A DNA stretch of 24,366 nt from Bacteroidales bacterium (lineage in GTDB: Bacteria > Bacteroidota > Bacteroidia > Bacteroidales > ML635J-15). Position numbers and translations under genes: made by a program. The stretch spans positions 1 to 24,366 of the forward strand of contig JAGOEF010000002.1 of NCBI GenBank assembly GCA_017997855.1. Reading direction: 5' to 3'. A model generated the notes under the pieces. The model did no database searches, was not told where the DNA came from, and was given only the letters and a program-made list of their open reading frames with translations. Below are positions 16,501-24,366 of this stretch, piece after piece. Numbering within the stretch: position 1 is the first letter of the stretch; each line of letters begins with the position of its first letter.

Positions 16501-16516
16501 AGTTTCACGTGGAACA
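16501..16516 (-). promoter_or_regulatory. parS-like centromere site (mnmG-ade gap)
   Basis: Read on the minus strand the 16-mer is TGTTCCACGTGAAACT, matching parS consensus tGTTNCACGTGAAACa at 15 of 16 positions, with the central CACGTG intact. It lies in the 64-nt gap between mnmG and ade. mnmG (gidA) is often near the chromosome origin, where parS sites cluster, which supports the reading. Confidence 0.7.
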
Positions 16517-16521
16517 AAACA

Positions 16522-18396
16522 TTATCTTCCGAGGTATATAAGCAGCACACTGATATCAGCAGGTGAAACTCCACTGATGCGGGAAGCCTGACCCAAAGTG
16601 CGCGGTTTTATCCGTTTTAATTTTTGTCTGCATTCGGTTGAAAGGGAATTTAATTTGTCGTAATCGATGAAATCTCCCAATTCAATGTTTTCTAATCGTT
16701 TCATTTTTTCGGCTAACAATTTTTCCCGCTCTATATATCCAGCGTATTTAATCGCAATTTCGGTTGCATCGATAGTCTCTGACTGGTGTTCAAAACCATT
16801 GGTCAGCGATTTTAAATCCTCAATTATTTTAGTCAGTTCGGCTAGTCGAACCTGTGGACGTGTTAGCATTGAGCTGAGTCGGCTCCTTTGTTTCATCGGC
16901 GCAGTATCCTTCGATTCAAGATATGGGTTTATCAAAGATGGGTCGCAGGAATATCGTTTCGAGAAATTGGTGAGTTTTTCAATATCCTCCAATTTTCGAT
17001 TCAGTCTATCCATGCGCTCTTTTCCGGCAAGTCCAATCTGATACGAAAGTTCAGTCAAACGGGCATCGGCATTATCGTGTCGCAGCAAAATCCGAAATTC
17101 TGCCCGACTGGTAAACATACGGTAGGGTTCATCAACGCCTTTGGTCACGAGGTCATCAATAAGTACTCCGATATATGCCTGATCGCGGTTAAGTATAAAT
17201 GCAGGTTTATTGTTGTTTTTCAGATGTGCATTTATTCCTGCCATAATTCCTTGCGCACCGGCTTCCTCATACCCGGTGGTTCCGTTTATTTGTCCGGCAA
17301 AATACAAGTTTTCGATGTGCTTTGTCTCAAGCGTTGGGTGTAACTGTGTGGGATGAAAAAAGTCGTATTCGATGGCATAGCCCGGACGAAATATTTTAAC
17401 TTTTTCGAAGCCTTGTATTTTCTGTAGCGCTCCCAATTGTATATCCCATGGCAAGCTGCTGCTGAAACCATTTAAGTAATACTCTATACTGTTCTCACCC
17501 TCAGGCTCTAAAAACAATTGATGACTGTCTTTATCGGGAAATGTTACCAGCTTTGTTTCGATGCTGGGGCAGTAGCGTGGACCTATCGACTGAATGGTTC
17601 CATCATATAAAGGAGATCTGTCTAAACCCGACTTAAGTAATTCATGTACCGATTGGTCGGTGTTGCAAATAAAGCAACTCCGTTGTTTTAACTTATGGAA
17701 ACCATAGGTGTTGAGAAACGAGAATGGAATAATTGTATCGTCACCGGGCTGTTCCTGAAGTTTGGTGAAATCTACCGATCTGCCATCAATCCGTACAGGG
17801 GTACCGGTTTTCATCCGGTCGCTTTCAAAACCCAGGGATACCAGTTGTTCTGTAATACCATATGATGCCGCTTCACCTATTCGGCCACCTTTGATTTGGG
17901 TTTGACCGATATGCATTAACCCATTGAGAAATGTTCCGGTGGTTAGTATTACTGATTGAGATTTAAATTGCAGACCAAGTTGAGTTTCAACACCACAAAC
18001 TTTGTTCTTTTCTATTAACACTTTAACTACGGAGTCTTGCCAGAAGTCAAGATTTGGAATGCTTTCGAGAATTTGTCGCCACTGAATCGAAAACAAAGCT
18101 TTGTCGCATTGAGCCCTTGGACTCCACATGGCCGGACCTTTCGACATATTTAACATGCGGAACTGAATCATGGTGTTGTCGGTAACAATACCTGCATAGC
18201 CGCCCAAAGCATCAATCTCTCTGACTATTTGGCCCTTGGCTACACCTCCCATGGCCGGATTGCACGACATCTGTGCAAATTTGGTCAGATCCATACTTAT
18301 CAGCAAGGTACTGCTGCCCAGATTGGCTGCTCCAGCCGCTGCCTCGCAACCTGCATGCCCCCCTCCTACTACTATTACGTCGTAATGTGTTAACAT
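16522..18396 (-). CDS. mnmG: tRNA U34 carboxymethylaminomethyl-modifying enzyme MnmG
   Basis: 624-residue FAD-dependent enzyme that works with MnmE to install the 5-carboxymethylaminomethyl group on wobble uridine of certain tRNAs. The N-terminal dinucleotide-binding motif is VVGGGHAGCEAA (residues 9-20). MnmG hallmarks follow: CNPAMGG, the GTFLNG and GGRIGE segments, the GYEEAGAQG motif, and the C-terminal helical domain that binds MnmE, ending with SRISGVSPADISVLL. The length is normal. It is the first gene of the minus-strand cluster, preceded by a TAATTTTG box at 18416-18423, and is divergent from the PNGase F-like gene. Confidence 0.97.
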   Translation of the reverse strand: MLTHYDVIVVGGGHAGCEAAAGAANLGSSTLLISMDLTKFAQMSCNPAMGGVAKGQIVREIDALGGYAGIVTDNTMIQFRMLNMSKGPAMWSPRAQCDKALFSIQWRQILESIPNLDFWQDSVVKVLIEKNKVCGVETQLGLQFKSQSVILTTGTFLNGLMHIGQTQIKGGRIGEAASYGITEQLVSLGFESDRMKTGTPVRIDGRSVDFTKLQEQPGDDTIIPFSFLNTYGFHKLKQRSCFICNTDQSVHELLKSGLDRSPLYDGTIQSIGPRYCPSIETKLVTFPDKDSHQLFLEPEGENSIEYYLNGFSSSLPWDIQLGALQKIQGFEKVKIFRPGYAIEYDFFHPTQLHPTLETKHIENLYFAGQINGTTGYEEAGAQGIMAGINAHLKNNNKPAFILNRDQAYIGVLIDDLVTKGVDEPYRMFTSRAEFRILLRHDNADARLTELSYQIGLAGKERMDRLNRKLEDIEKLTNFSKRYSCDPSLINPYLESKDTAPMKQRSRLSSMLTRPQVRLAELTKIIEDLKSLTNGFEHQSETIDATEIAIKYAGYIEREKLLAEKMKRLENIELGDFIDYDKLNSLSTECRQKLKRIKPRTLGQASRISGVSPADISVLLIYLGR

Positions 18397-18415
18397 GTGT
18401 TACATATTCAAAGTT

Positions 18416-18423
18416 CAAAATTA
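18416..18423 (-). promoter_or_regulatory. Candidate -7 box for the mnmG cluster
   Basis: TAATTTTG on the minus strand matches TAnnTTTG and lies 19 nt upstream of the mnmG ATG, giving a leader of about 12 nt. No clear TTTG is seen at -33. Confidence 0.45.
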
Positions 18424-18472
18424 CATAAAATACAATTCGTTTTGACGATTAATGGATTATTCGAATTTTGGT

Positions 18473-18480
18473 TATTTTTG
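18473..18480 (+). promoter_or_regulatory. Candidate -7 box for the PNGase F-like gene
   Basis: TATTTTTG matches TAnnTTTG and directly abuts the ATG at 18481. Transcription would begin after that ATG, which favours the next in-frame ATG at 18496. No well-spaced TTTG is seen (nearest 28 nt away). Confidence 0.45.
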
Positions 18481-18495
18481 ATGAAAATCTCTAGT

Positions 18496-21400
18496 ATGAA
18501 ATCAATCTTGATTTTAGTTATCTCAATTATCTTCTTTACGACAAGTATTTCTGCAAACCCTGGTGATACCCTGCTTGTAAAAACCTTTACTTTTGATAGT
18601 ATTCATACCCGCCGGGCAATTTTTCCATTTCCGGAGCCACAAAACTGGGAGAAAATTCTTATGTATTATACCATAAAGTGTGATGCAGCTACTCCCTGGG
18701 ACCAGTATCCTTGCGGAGAATGGGATTATACTACTTATACGAATGTTTACGAACACACCGGCATGCTGGATTCTACATTGTATTATCATAAACAGTTTAC
18801 CTGGAATAATTATCCTTTCGATATTTTTTACGGAACAATCAGCCCCAAGTACCGGAAAGTTGAAAAGAGTTTCATAGAAAATACATATCAATACACCAGC
18901 TTTAACAGCTATGCGGTTGGTTTCCCCTGGTACTCCAATAGTGTGAACTTTGATGTAATCTCTGGTGATGCAAAACTGTATTGTTTGTATGATGCAACCA
19001 AGCTTTTAAATTGCGGTTTGCCGGCTGGAAATATTAACGAATTGGTTTTTCGCACCAATTATTCCCAAATTATTAAGATTCCTGTTAAAATCAGGCTGGC
19101 TCAGGCAAATATCACACAAATTGACCAGACCAATCTGGGAACTTACAGTTTTACTACAGTTTTCGAGGGAGAAATCTATTATGGTGGCATTACAGAAGAA
19201 ATTAAAATACCACTTCAAAGTCCATATTATTACAGTGGAAACACCGGTTTAATAGTTGAAGTATCGATTCCTGAGATTGCAGGAAACTTTGCTTTTGGCA
19301 CCGAATATGGCGATAATATGACGACCTTATTTGCTGGTGAAAAAGACTATTACATAAATTTCGAAAACTTTTCGTATGTGGATGTACCGGCCTCAGTGAT
19401 GCCTGATGTTAACAATGAGATTAGCATTTGCATGTGGGCATATGGAAACGAGGCCATACAACCACAGAACGACATGTTGCTGGAAGCATACGACAGCAAT
19501 GGCCGCAGACAGCTTTGCGTACATTATCCGTGGAGCAATGGTAATATTTATTGGGATGCTGGTAATACGGATAATTCTTACGACCGGATAGATAAAGCAG
19601 CGCTTGCTTCAGATTATGAAGGCAGATGGAATCACCTTGCTTTCACAAAAAACACGGTAACCGGTTCGATGAAAATATACATCAATGGTCAGTTGTGGCA
19701 TAGCGGAACAGGTAAAACAAAGCCAATCAGTGATATAGAGACTTTTATACTGGGCTGCAATGCATCGAAAGACGCAGGATATTCCTATGATGGAAAAATA
19801 GACGATTTTTCGGTGTGGAACAAGGAGCTCTCGCAAACCGAAATTCAGGCTTTGATGGTGGCTAAACCCGATAATGGGTTTTCGGCATGGAATAATTTGT
19901 TGGTTTATTACGATTTTGACGAACAACCCGGTAGTGGTTATTTTATACATGATTATTCAGAAAATCAGATAGATGCCCAATTCTGGGGAACCCTCAGCCG
20001 AACTTCATACCGGGCTTACGACCGGTTTAAATACTTTGAACCCGGCCAGTATCTGCCTGCTATTCAATTTAATACGGGATCATATAGTTCCATAAGTACC
20101 CAAACAAAATATTATACTGATTCGGTACCCTTGAACCAGCAAATCATCCGTGAATTTCAAAATAGTGACCCTTACACCATCGAACCACTTGAAACGAGCG
20201 TGTATTATCCTGACTATGAACTCATTACCCATTTGAATGGCCTGACCGACACCATTTGGTATACTCCGGACCTGAGTATTGCAAACAGCAATCTCGAATA
20301 TTATGGTCAGGCTTATGAAGTTATCAATACCATACAGATTCAAAATTACGTAACTCCTTATGGCATAAATCTTTCGCTCGGAACTGATGGGTTTACCCAT
20401 GTATATGACGTAAGCGATTATGTGCAATTTCTTCATGGAATGGTTGATCTTCAGGCCCATAATACCCAGGAACTAATCGATGTAACATTTATGTTTATCG
20501 AAGGCACTCCTCCGCGCGATGTGCTTCAATGCAATCAGGTATATCTCGGGAATTTTGGGCAATACAACATAGTGAATGATATCAGTTTAAAACCAAAGAA
20601 AATACAACGACACGAAGATGCTGAAACATACCGGTTAAAAGCACGTACTACGGGTCATGGGATGGAAGGAGCCGGAAATTGCGCGGAATTTTGTCCGACC
20701 ATGCACCACGTTTCGGTAAACGAGGAACAGGTTTTCGAATGGCAAAACTGGAAAAAATGTGCTATAAACCCGATTTTTCCACAAGGCGGTACCTGGATTT
20801 TTGATAGGGCGGGATGGTGTCCCGGCAGTTTTGCCGATACTTACGATATCGAAATTTCGGATTACGTGGCCGCTACCGATTCAATTGAACTTGATTATGG
20901 AATGGTGCAGCACCCTGTGGGAAATGGAGAAGGTAATTTTAACGTGTCCTTGCAATTGATACAATACTCTGCCCCGAATTTTCAGAACGACGCGGCCATT
21001 GTTGATGTTACCGCACCAAACAAAGCTGATTTGTACCGGAGATATAACCCAATCTGTAAACATCCCGAAATCGTGATAAAAAATACTGGAGCCAATGCCT
21101 TGCATAGTCTGAATGTTGAATACGGACTCAATGGTGATTATTCTTACAGTTACCAGTGGATGGGAGACCTGAATTTCTTAGAAACCGACACTGTGCAACT
21201 GCCTGTAATAGCCTGGACAGAATTTATCCTGGAGAATACGTTTAATGTAAGGATTAGTCAACCCAATCAGCTACAGGACGAATACCCGTATAATAATACT
21301 TTCAGTACAACTTTCAACACAGTAGATATATACCCTGTCACCAATGTTCTTATTGTCAAAACCAACAATTATGGCAACGAGACCCATTATCAGGTGCTTG

Positions 21401-21933
21401 ATAGTGAGGGGAATATATTAATTGACAGAGATAATCTCACTTCGAATACAAGCTATTCAGACACACTTGATTTTGCCCCCGGATGTTACGAAATCAGGCT
21501 GTGGGACCGTGGTGAAGATGGCTTGCATTTTTGGTACTGGGATGATGCCGATGGTACCGGATATATGAAGCTGCGTAAAGTAGGAGCCGGATACATTAAA
21601 AATTTTCTGGTTGATTTCGGAAGCTTCATTTATTATCAGTTTGTAATACCCGATGTAAGTTATATTGAGAAGTATGCGCTTGATAAAGAGGGTTTTACAA
21701 TTTATCCCAATCCTTCGGACGGCAATTTCAAAATAGATTTATTGTTTGAACCCGATGGCCCTGCTGATGTCTGCATTTTCGATATGTCGGGCAGGCAGGT
21801 TTTAAACATACCGGCATTGCCCACCGAAGGCTCTACACTTGCAATCAACCTGAATGATATCGTGCCGGGTTTTTACATAATCAGCCTGAAGTGCGGGTCT
21901 GTTTTTAAAACACAACGAATGATTATAGAATAG
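18496..21933 (+). CDS. Secreted PNGase F-like protein with LamG insert and T9SS tail
   Basis: 1145 residues from ATG 18496. This start gives a clean signal peptide (MKSILILVIS to about SISA) and fits the promoter; ATG 18481 is an alternative. The N-terminal part resembles the PNGase F N-domain, including PCGEWD, whose aspartate (D77) aligns with the catalytic D60 of PNGase F. A LamG/concanavalin-like domain (about 284-456) interrupts it. The N-domain pattern then resumes (near 622; TYDVSDY-type and FIEGTPPRD segments). The PNGase F C-domain follows, with TTGHGMEGAGNCAEFCP (from about 717) and GGTWIFDRAGWCPG (near 764). The end (about 1065-1145) is a type A T9SS sorting domain with YPNPSDGNF. 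The predicted role is a secreted or surface amidase removing N-glycans from glycoproteins. Activity is uncertain, as the other acidic catalytic residues were not located. Confidence 0.82.
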   Translation: MKSILILVISIIFFTTSISANPGDTLLVKTFTFDSIHTRRAIFPFPEPQNWEKILMYYTIKCDAATPWDQYPCGEWDYTTYTNVYEHTGMLDSTLYYHKQFTWNNYPFDIFYGTISPKYRKVEKSFIENTYQYTSFNSYAVGFPWYSNSVNFDVISGDAKLYCLYDATKLLNCGLPAGNINELVFRTNYSQIIKIPVKIRLAQANITQIDQTNLGTYSFTTVFEGEIYYGGITEEIKIPLQSPYYYSGNTGLIVEVSIPEIAGNFAFGTEYGDNMTTLFAGEKDYYINFENFSYVDVPASVMPDVNNEISICMWAYGNEAIQPQNDMLLEAYDSNGRRQLCVHYPWSNGNIYWDAGNTDNSYDRIDKAALASDYEGRWNHLAFTKNTVTGSMKIYINGQLWHSGTGKTKPISDIETFILGCNASKDAGYSYDGKIDDFSVWNKELSQTEIQALMVAKPDNGFSAWNNLLVYYDFDEQPGSGYFIHDYSENQIDAQFWGTLSRTSYRAYDRFKYFEPGQYLPAIQFNTGSYSSISTQTKYYTDSVPLNQQIIREFQNSDPYTIEPLETSVYYPDYELITHLNGLTDTIWYTPDLSIANSNLEYYGQAYEVINTIQIQNYVTPYGINLSLGTDGFTHVYDVSDYVQFLHGMVDLQAHNTQELIDVTFMFIEGTPPRDVLQCNQVYLGNFGQYNIVNDISLKPKKIQRHEDAETYRLKARTTGHGMEGAGNCAEFCPTMHHVSVNEEQVFEWQNWKKCAINPIFPQGGTWIFDRAGWCPGSFADTYDIEISDYVAATDSIELDYGMVQHPVGNGEGNFNVSLQLIQYSAPNFQNDAAIVDVTAPNKADLYRRYNPICKHPEIVIKNTGANALHSLNVEYGLNGDYSYSYQWMGDLNFLETDTVQLPVIAWTEFILENTFNVRISQPNQLQDEYPYNNTFSTTFNTVDIYPVTNVLIVKTNNYGNETHYQVLDSEGNILIDRDNLTSNTSYSDTLDFAPGCYEIRLWDRGEDGLHFWYWDDADGTGYMKLRKVGAGYIKNFLVDFGSFIYYQFVIPDVSYIEKYALDKEGFTIYPNPSDGNFKIDLLFEPDGPADVCIFDMSGRQVLNIPALPTEGSTLAINLNDIVPGFYIISLKCGSVFKTQRMIIE

Positions 21934-21970
21934 TCCGTTGGTGGGTTTCTGAGAAGAGATAAGGAACTGA

Positions 21971-23905
21971 TTATAATCGAATTCCAATAATTGTAATATC
22001 ATCGGTTTGCTGTCGCTTTCCATGCCATCCTATTAAAAAATCCGTAAGGACAGGCTTCAAATCCGTCAGGTTTTTGGTCTGATGTTGAACGATAATATCG
22101 GTAAGGCGCTTCCATCCTATTTTTTGTGTCCCCGCTTCGTTTAGCTGATCGGTGAATCCGTCGCTGAGGATGCAGAAAATATCCCCCTGATGATATGTAA
22201 TATTGGTTTGTTCAAACGCTGGATTATCAAGTGAACCAATGGAATAGCGTGTTCCACGCATTATTGCCGGACCTGTTTTGCCTATGTGAAGCAAACGCTG
22301 ATTTATTGATGCAAACTGCACCGTGTGACTTGCAGTATCAACCCGCAGCAACGAAAGCTCACACGACTGAAGTTCACTGATATCGTCGCAGCCGGTTTTT
22401 CCAAAGAAAGTCATATGTTCGGTGTTGAATTGTTTCAGCACATCAGCCAGCGATATTTCGGTATCTTTGGTACATTTCGACAATAAGTGAAAATACACAC
22501 TGGCCAAAAATGCACCCGAAACACCATGTCCGGTGCAATCAGCCACCGCCAGCAGTAATGATGTTTCGGATTCGACAATTTTATAGAAATCGCCACCAAC
22601 CACCTCGCGGGGTTTGTAAATGACAAAACCCTGATTGATTTTTGGAGAGGTAATTTCGGAACTTCCCATGCTTAGTCGCATTATATTGCCGGCATATTCG
22701 ATGCTTTCGGTAATTTGGCGGTGTTGTGCTTCGATGATGCTGTTTTTTTCACGCAACTGCTTCATTAAGCGGTTTTTTTGCCGCAAATTGATGAAAATCA
22801 TTATTGAAAAACCAAGAATTGCCAGAATTGCCAGGCTCATAACAGCCATTATCAGCCATTGCCTTTCGAGTTGAGTTTGTTTTTCGCGATTTCCGGCCTC
22901 AAGTTTTTCGACCTGATGTCGCTGTTGAATGTCAGAAATGATGCGTTTTAATTCTTCATTCTGATTGGTTTGAATTAAACCCGTGTATAAATCCAGGTAT
23001 CCGAGTGCCGTAGTCAGATCGTTCAATTCAGAGTACGTGCGGTAGGCTGCATAATAAAATCCTCCGATTATGTCGGGATCTTCGACCACTGAGATTAATT
23101 TTTGTCCTTTTTCGATATATGTTTTAGCCTTTTCGGGTTGCCCGTCTGCCAACAGGGCCTCTGCCGTAAAACCAAGAATTTTTACGCAAAAAGCATTGTT
23201 TTTCAGGCTATCGAAAACCTCATAGGCTTTATTATAATGATAGACAGCACTTTCGTACTTCTTTTGCCGACCTAAAACACCTGCAACATTATTCTCGATA
23301 TGGGCAATATTTACACGTGTGTCGGGCAGTTGATTAAACAGACCAACCGCTCTGGAGTAGAAAATTAGTGCCAGCGTGTGGCTGTTTTGGGCAGCATGGC
23401 AACTTCCAATATTGGAAAGGCAGTAGGCAATACTAATGCTGTCGTTGCATTTACGCGCATAATTCAACGATTTTTCGAAATTGGTAATTGCCGGCTCAAA
23501 TGCGCCTTGTTTCCGGAGTATAACTCCAATATTGTTATATGTGGTATTTAACCTGAAAATGTCATTGGCCGCCTCTGCATAAACAATTACCGAGTCGAAA
23601 AGGGCCAGTGCTTCGCGATATTGACCATTAAGCTGAAACGCAAGTGCGTTTGCATTGTATGCATCGGCCATTGACTGACTATTCCGCTCACGGTGCGCAT
23701 ATTCAATGGCCTTGCCCGCATATTCGAAGCAACGGTTTCCTGAGGAATCGAGATATTGCATCGAAAGCCGGGTGTAATATCTGGCCGTAGTATCGGTGCC
23801 GGATACAGCCTGAAAATTCCCGCCCAGAAGGCTGTGAAACTCTATTATTGCAAACGTTAACAGACATAAAACCTTAAAATTTGTTTTATAAACATATCTT
23901 TGCAT
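21971..23905 (-). CDS. TPR-transmembrane-SpoIIE serine phosphatase
   Basis: 644-residue sensor-type protein. An N-terminal hydrophobic stretch (about 11-28) looks like a signal or membrane segment. Tetratricopeptide repeats fill about 40-315 and would sit outside the inner membrane. A short coiled coil is followed by a transmembrane helix (about 350-374), a second coiled coil (about 375-402) and a PP2C-like SpoIIE phosphatase domain (about 425-644). Metal-binding acidic residues are present: D439 in GGDF, D456 in ADCTGHG, D582 in SDGFTD and the final TDDIT. Such proteins typically dephosphorylate an anti-sigma-factor antagonist, but no partner-switch gene is adjacent. It is convergent with the PNGase F-like gene, with 37 nt between stops. 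Confidence 0.9.
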   Translation of the reverse strand: MQRYVYKTNFKVLCLLTFAIIEFHSLLGGNFQAVSGTDTTARYYTRLSMQYLDSSGNRCFEYAGKAIEYAHRERNSQSMADAYNANALAFQLNGQYREALALFDSVIVYAEAANDIFRLNTTYNNIGVILRKQGAFEPAITNFEKSLNYARKCNDSISIAYCLSNIGSCHAAQNSHTLALIFYSRAVGLFNQLPDTRVNIAHIENNVAGVLGRQKKYESAVYHYNKAYEVFDSLKNNAFCVKILGFTAEALLADGQPEKAKTYIEKGQKLISVVEDPDIIGGFYYAAYRTYSELNDLTTALGYLDLYTGLIQTNQNEELKRIISDIQQRHQVEKLEAGNREKQTQLERQWLIMAVMSLAILAILGFSIMIFINLRQKNRLMKQLREKNSIIEAQHRQITESIEYAGNIMRLSMGSSEITSPKINQGFVIYKPREVVGGDFYKIVESETSLLLAVADCTGHGVSGAFLASVYFHLLSKCTKDTEISLADVLKQFNTEHMTFFGKTGCDDISELQSCELSLLRVDTASHTVQFASINQRLLHIGKTGPAIMRGTRYSIGSLDNPAFEQTNITYHQGDIFCILSDGFTDQLNEAGTQKIGWKRLTDIIVQHQTKNLTDLKPVLTDFLIGWHGKRQQTDDITIIGIRL

Positions 23906-23963
23906 GGTAATCTGTGTTTTGCTTATAAACGATGACTGATTAAACGGCTAATATACTAAAAAC

Positions 23964-24366
23964 CTGAGAATAATAGTTTTCATAGTGATTTTGTTGTCCT
24001 GTGCCGGAGTTTTTGCTCAGGAAAACATGCGGATGCTGGTAGCCGATCAAAAGGGCGACCTTTCACGTTTCAAATTGCATCTGAGTAATCATAATTTTTT
24101 TAAAAATAACGAATACTTCAATGATTACGTGTATTCATACACCCTGTTGGGTGCACATCTGAAACCCATGCTTATCTATGATATTTCGAAAAAGCTGTCG
24201 GTTTCGGGAGGTTTGTATCTGCAAAAATATGCGGGTACTGATGTATTAAATACCCTAAAGCCCTTATACAGAATTGAATACAAGCCCGTTGAAAACCTCA
24301 GCATTATAATGGGTGCCATTGATGGGGGCTGGAAACACCGATTGGTTGAGCAGATTTATCGTTTCG
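23964..24366 (+). CDS. Partial outer-membrane-type protein, atypical start, cut by window end
   Basis: An open frame runs from the TAA at 23949-23951 to the window end. From CTG 23964 it reads as a hydrophobic signal peptide (LRIIVFIVILL, then CAGVFAQ with likely cleavage before E) and about 115 mature residues. These have alternating aromatic and polar stretches resembling outer-membrane beta-barrel proteins of Bacteroidota. The mature segment includes FFKNNEYF, LSVSGGLYLQKY and HRLVEQIYRF. No ATG, GTG or TTG precedes the signal peptide in frame; the first ATG is at about 24027, after it. CTG 23964 is the best guess, while an ACT at 23955 sits where MKNL would be expected to start. A TATCTTTG box at 23895-23902 could be its promoter. 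The C-terminus lies outside the window. Confidence 0.6.
   Translation, partial: MRIIVFIVILLSCAGVFAQENMRMLVADQKGDLSRFKLHLSNHNFFKNNEYFNDYVYSYTLLGAHLKPMLIYDISKKLSVSGGLYLQKYAGTDVLNTLKPLYRIEYKPVENLSIIMGAIDGGWKHRLVEQIYRF

Noticed and set aside
16888..17343. 151-residue plus-strand open frame inside mnmG
   Set aside because: Antisense to conserved MnmG sequence, with no motif.
18397..18495. Extended N-terminus of the PNGase F-like protein from 18397
   Set aside because: It would place 33 residues without signal character before a clean signal peptide and would include the candidate promoter box.
22237..22258. GTTCCACG half-site as a third parS
   Set aside because: Only one half matches the consensus and it lies within a coding region.

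Overview
The window comes from a chromosome of the phylum Bacteroidota, probably a Bacteroidales/Marinilabiliales-like or flavobacterial relative. Three things point there. Promoter elements with a TAnnTTTG box, several paired with an upstream TTTG, precede the tRNA and protein genes. A secreted protein ends in a type IX secretion (T9SS) sorting domain. The gene content is also typical of the phylum: a YidE/AspT-like transporter, an S41 protease, a TPR-SpoIIE regulator and an outer-membrane-type protein. Coding density is high and no gene-free stretch exceeds about 150 bases. No insertion sequence, prophage, CRISPR array or rRNA was seen.

Layout, left to right. A perfect 15-bp inverted repeat opens the window beside an initiator tRNA-Met gene (minus). 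A transporter with two RCK/TrkA-C domains follows (minus), then a 796-residue gene encoding two complete, diverged phosphoglycerate kinase domains fused head to tail (minus). A divergent intergenic region leads to plus-strand holB, ribE and a polysaccharide flippase-like gene. Convergent to these lie an S41 peptidase and a dCMP deaminase-like gene (minus, TAATG overlap), then an intrinsic terminator and tRNA-Leu(CAA). polA is divergent (plus) and its stop overlaps the stop of deoC.

A six-gene minus-strand cluster follows in the order mnmG, ade, dtd, small lipoprotein, mazG-like, deoC. It combines tRNA modification and quality control with nucleobase and nucleoside salvage. Both gaps flanking ade carry a 16-bp near-palindrome very close to the chromosomal parS (ParB/Spo0J) consensus. 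This suggests the region belongs to the origin-proximal centromere of the chromosome. The right end holds a T9SS-exported PNGase F-like protein with an inserted LamG domain, a membrane TPR-SpoIIE phosphatase in convergent orientation, and the 5' part of an outer-membrane-type protein with no conventional start codon before its signal peptide.

Most genes are ordinary housekeeping genes. The clearest oddities are the tandem phosphoglycerate kinase, in which each half has changes at otherwise invariant motifs, and the pair of parS-like sites around ade. No new multi-gene defence or mobile system is evident.
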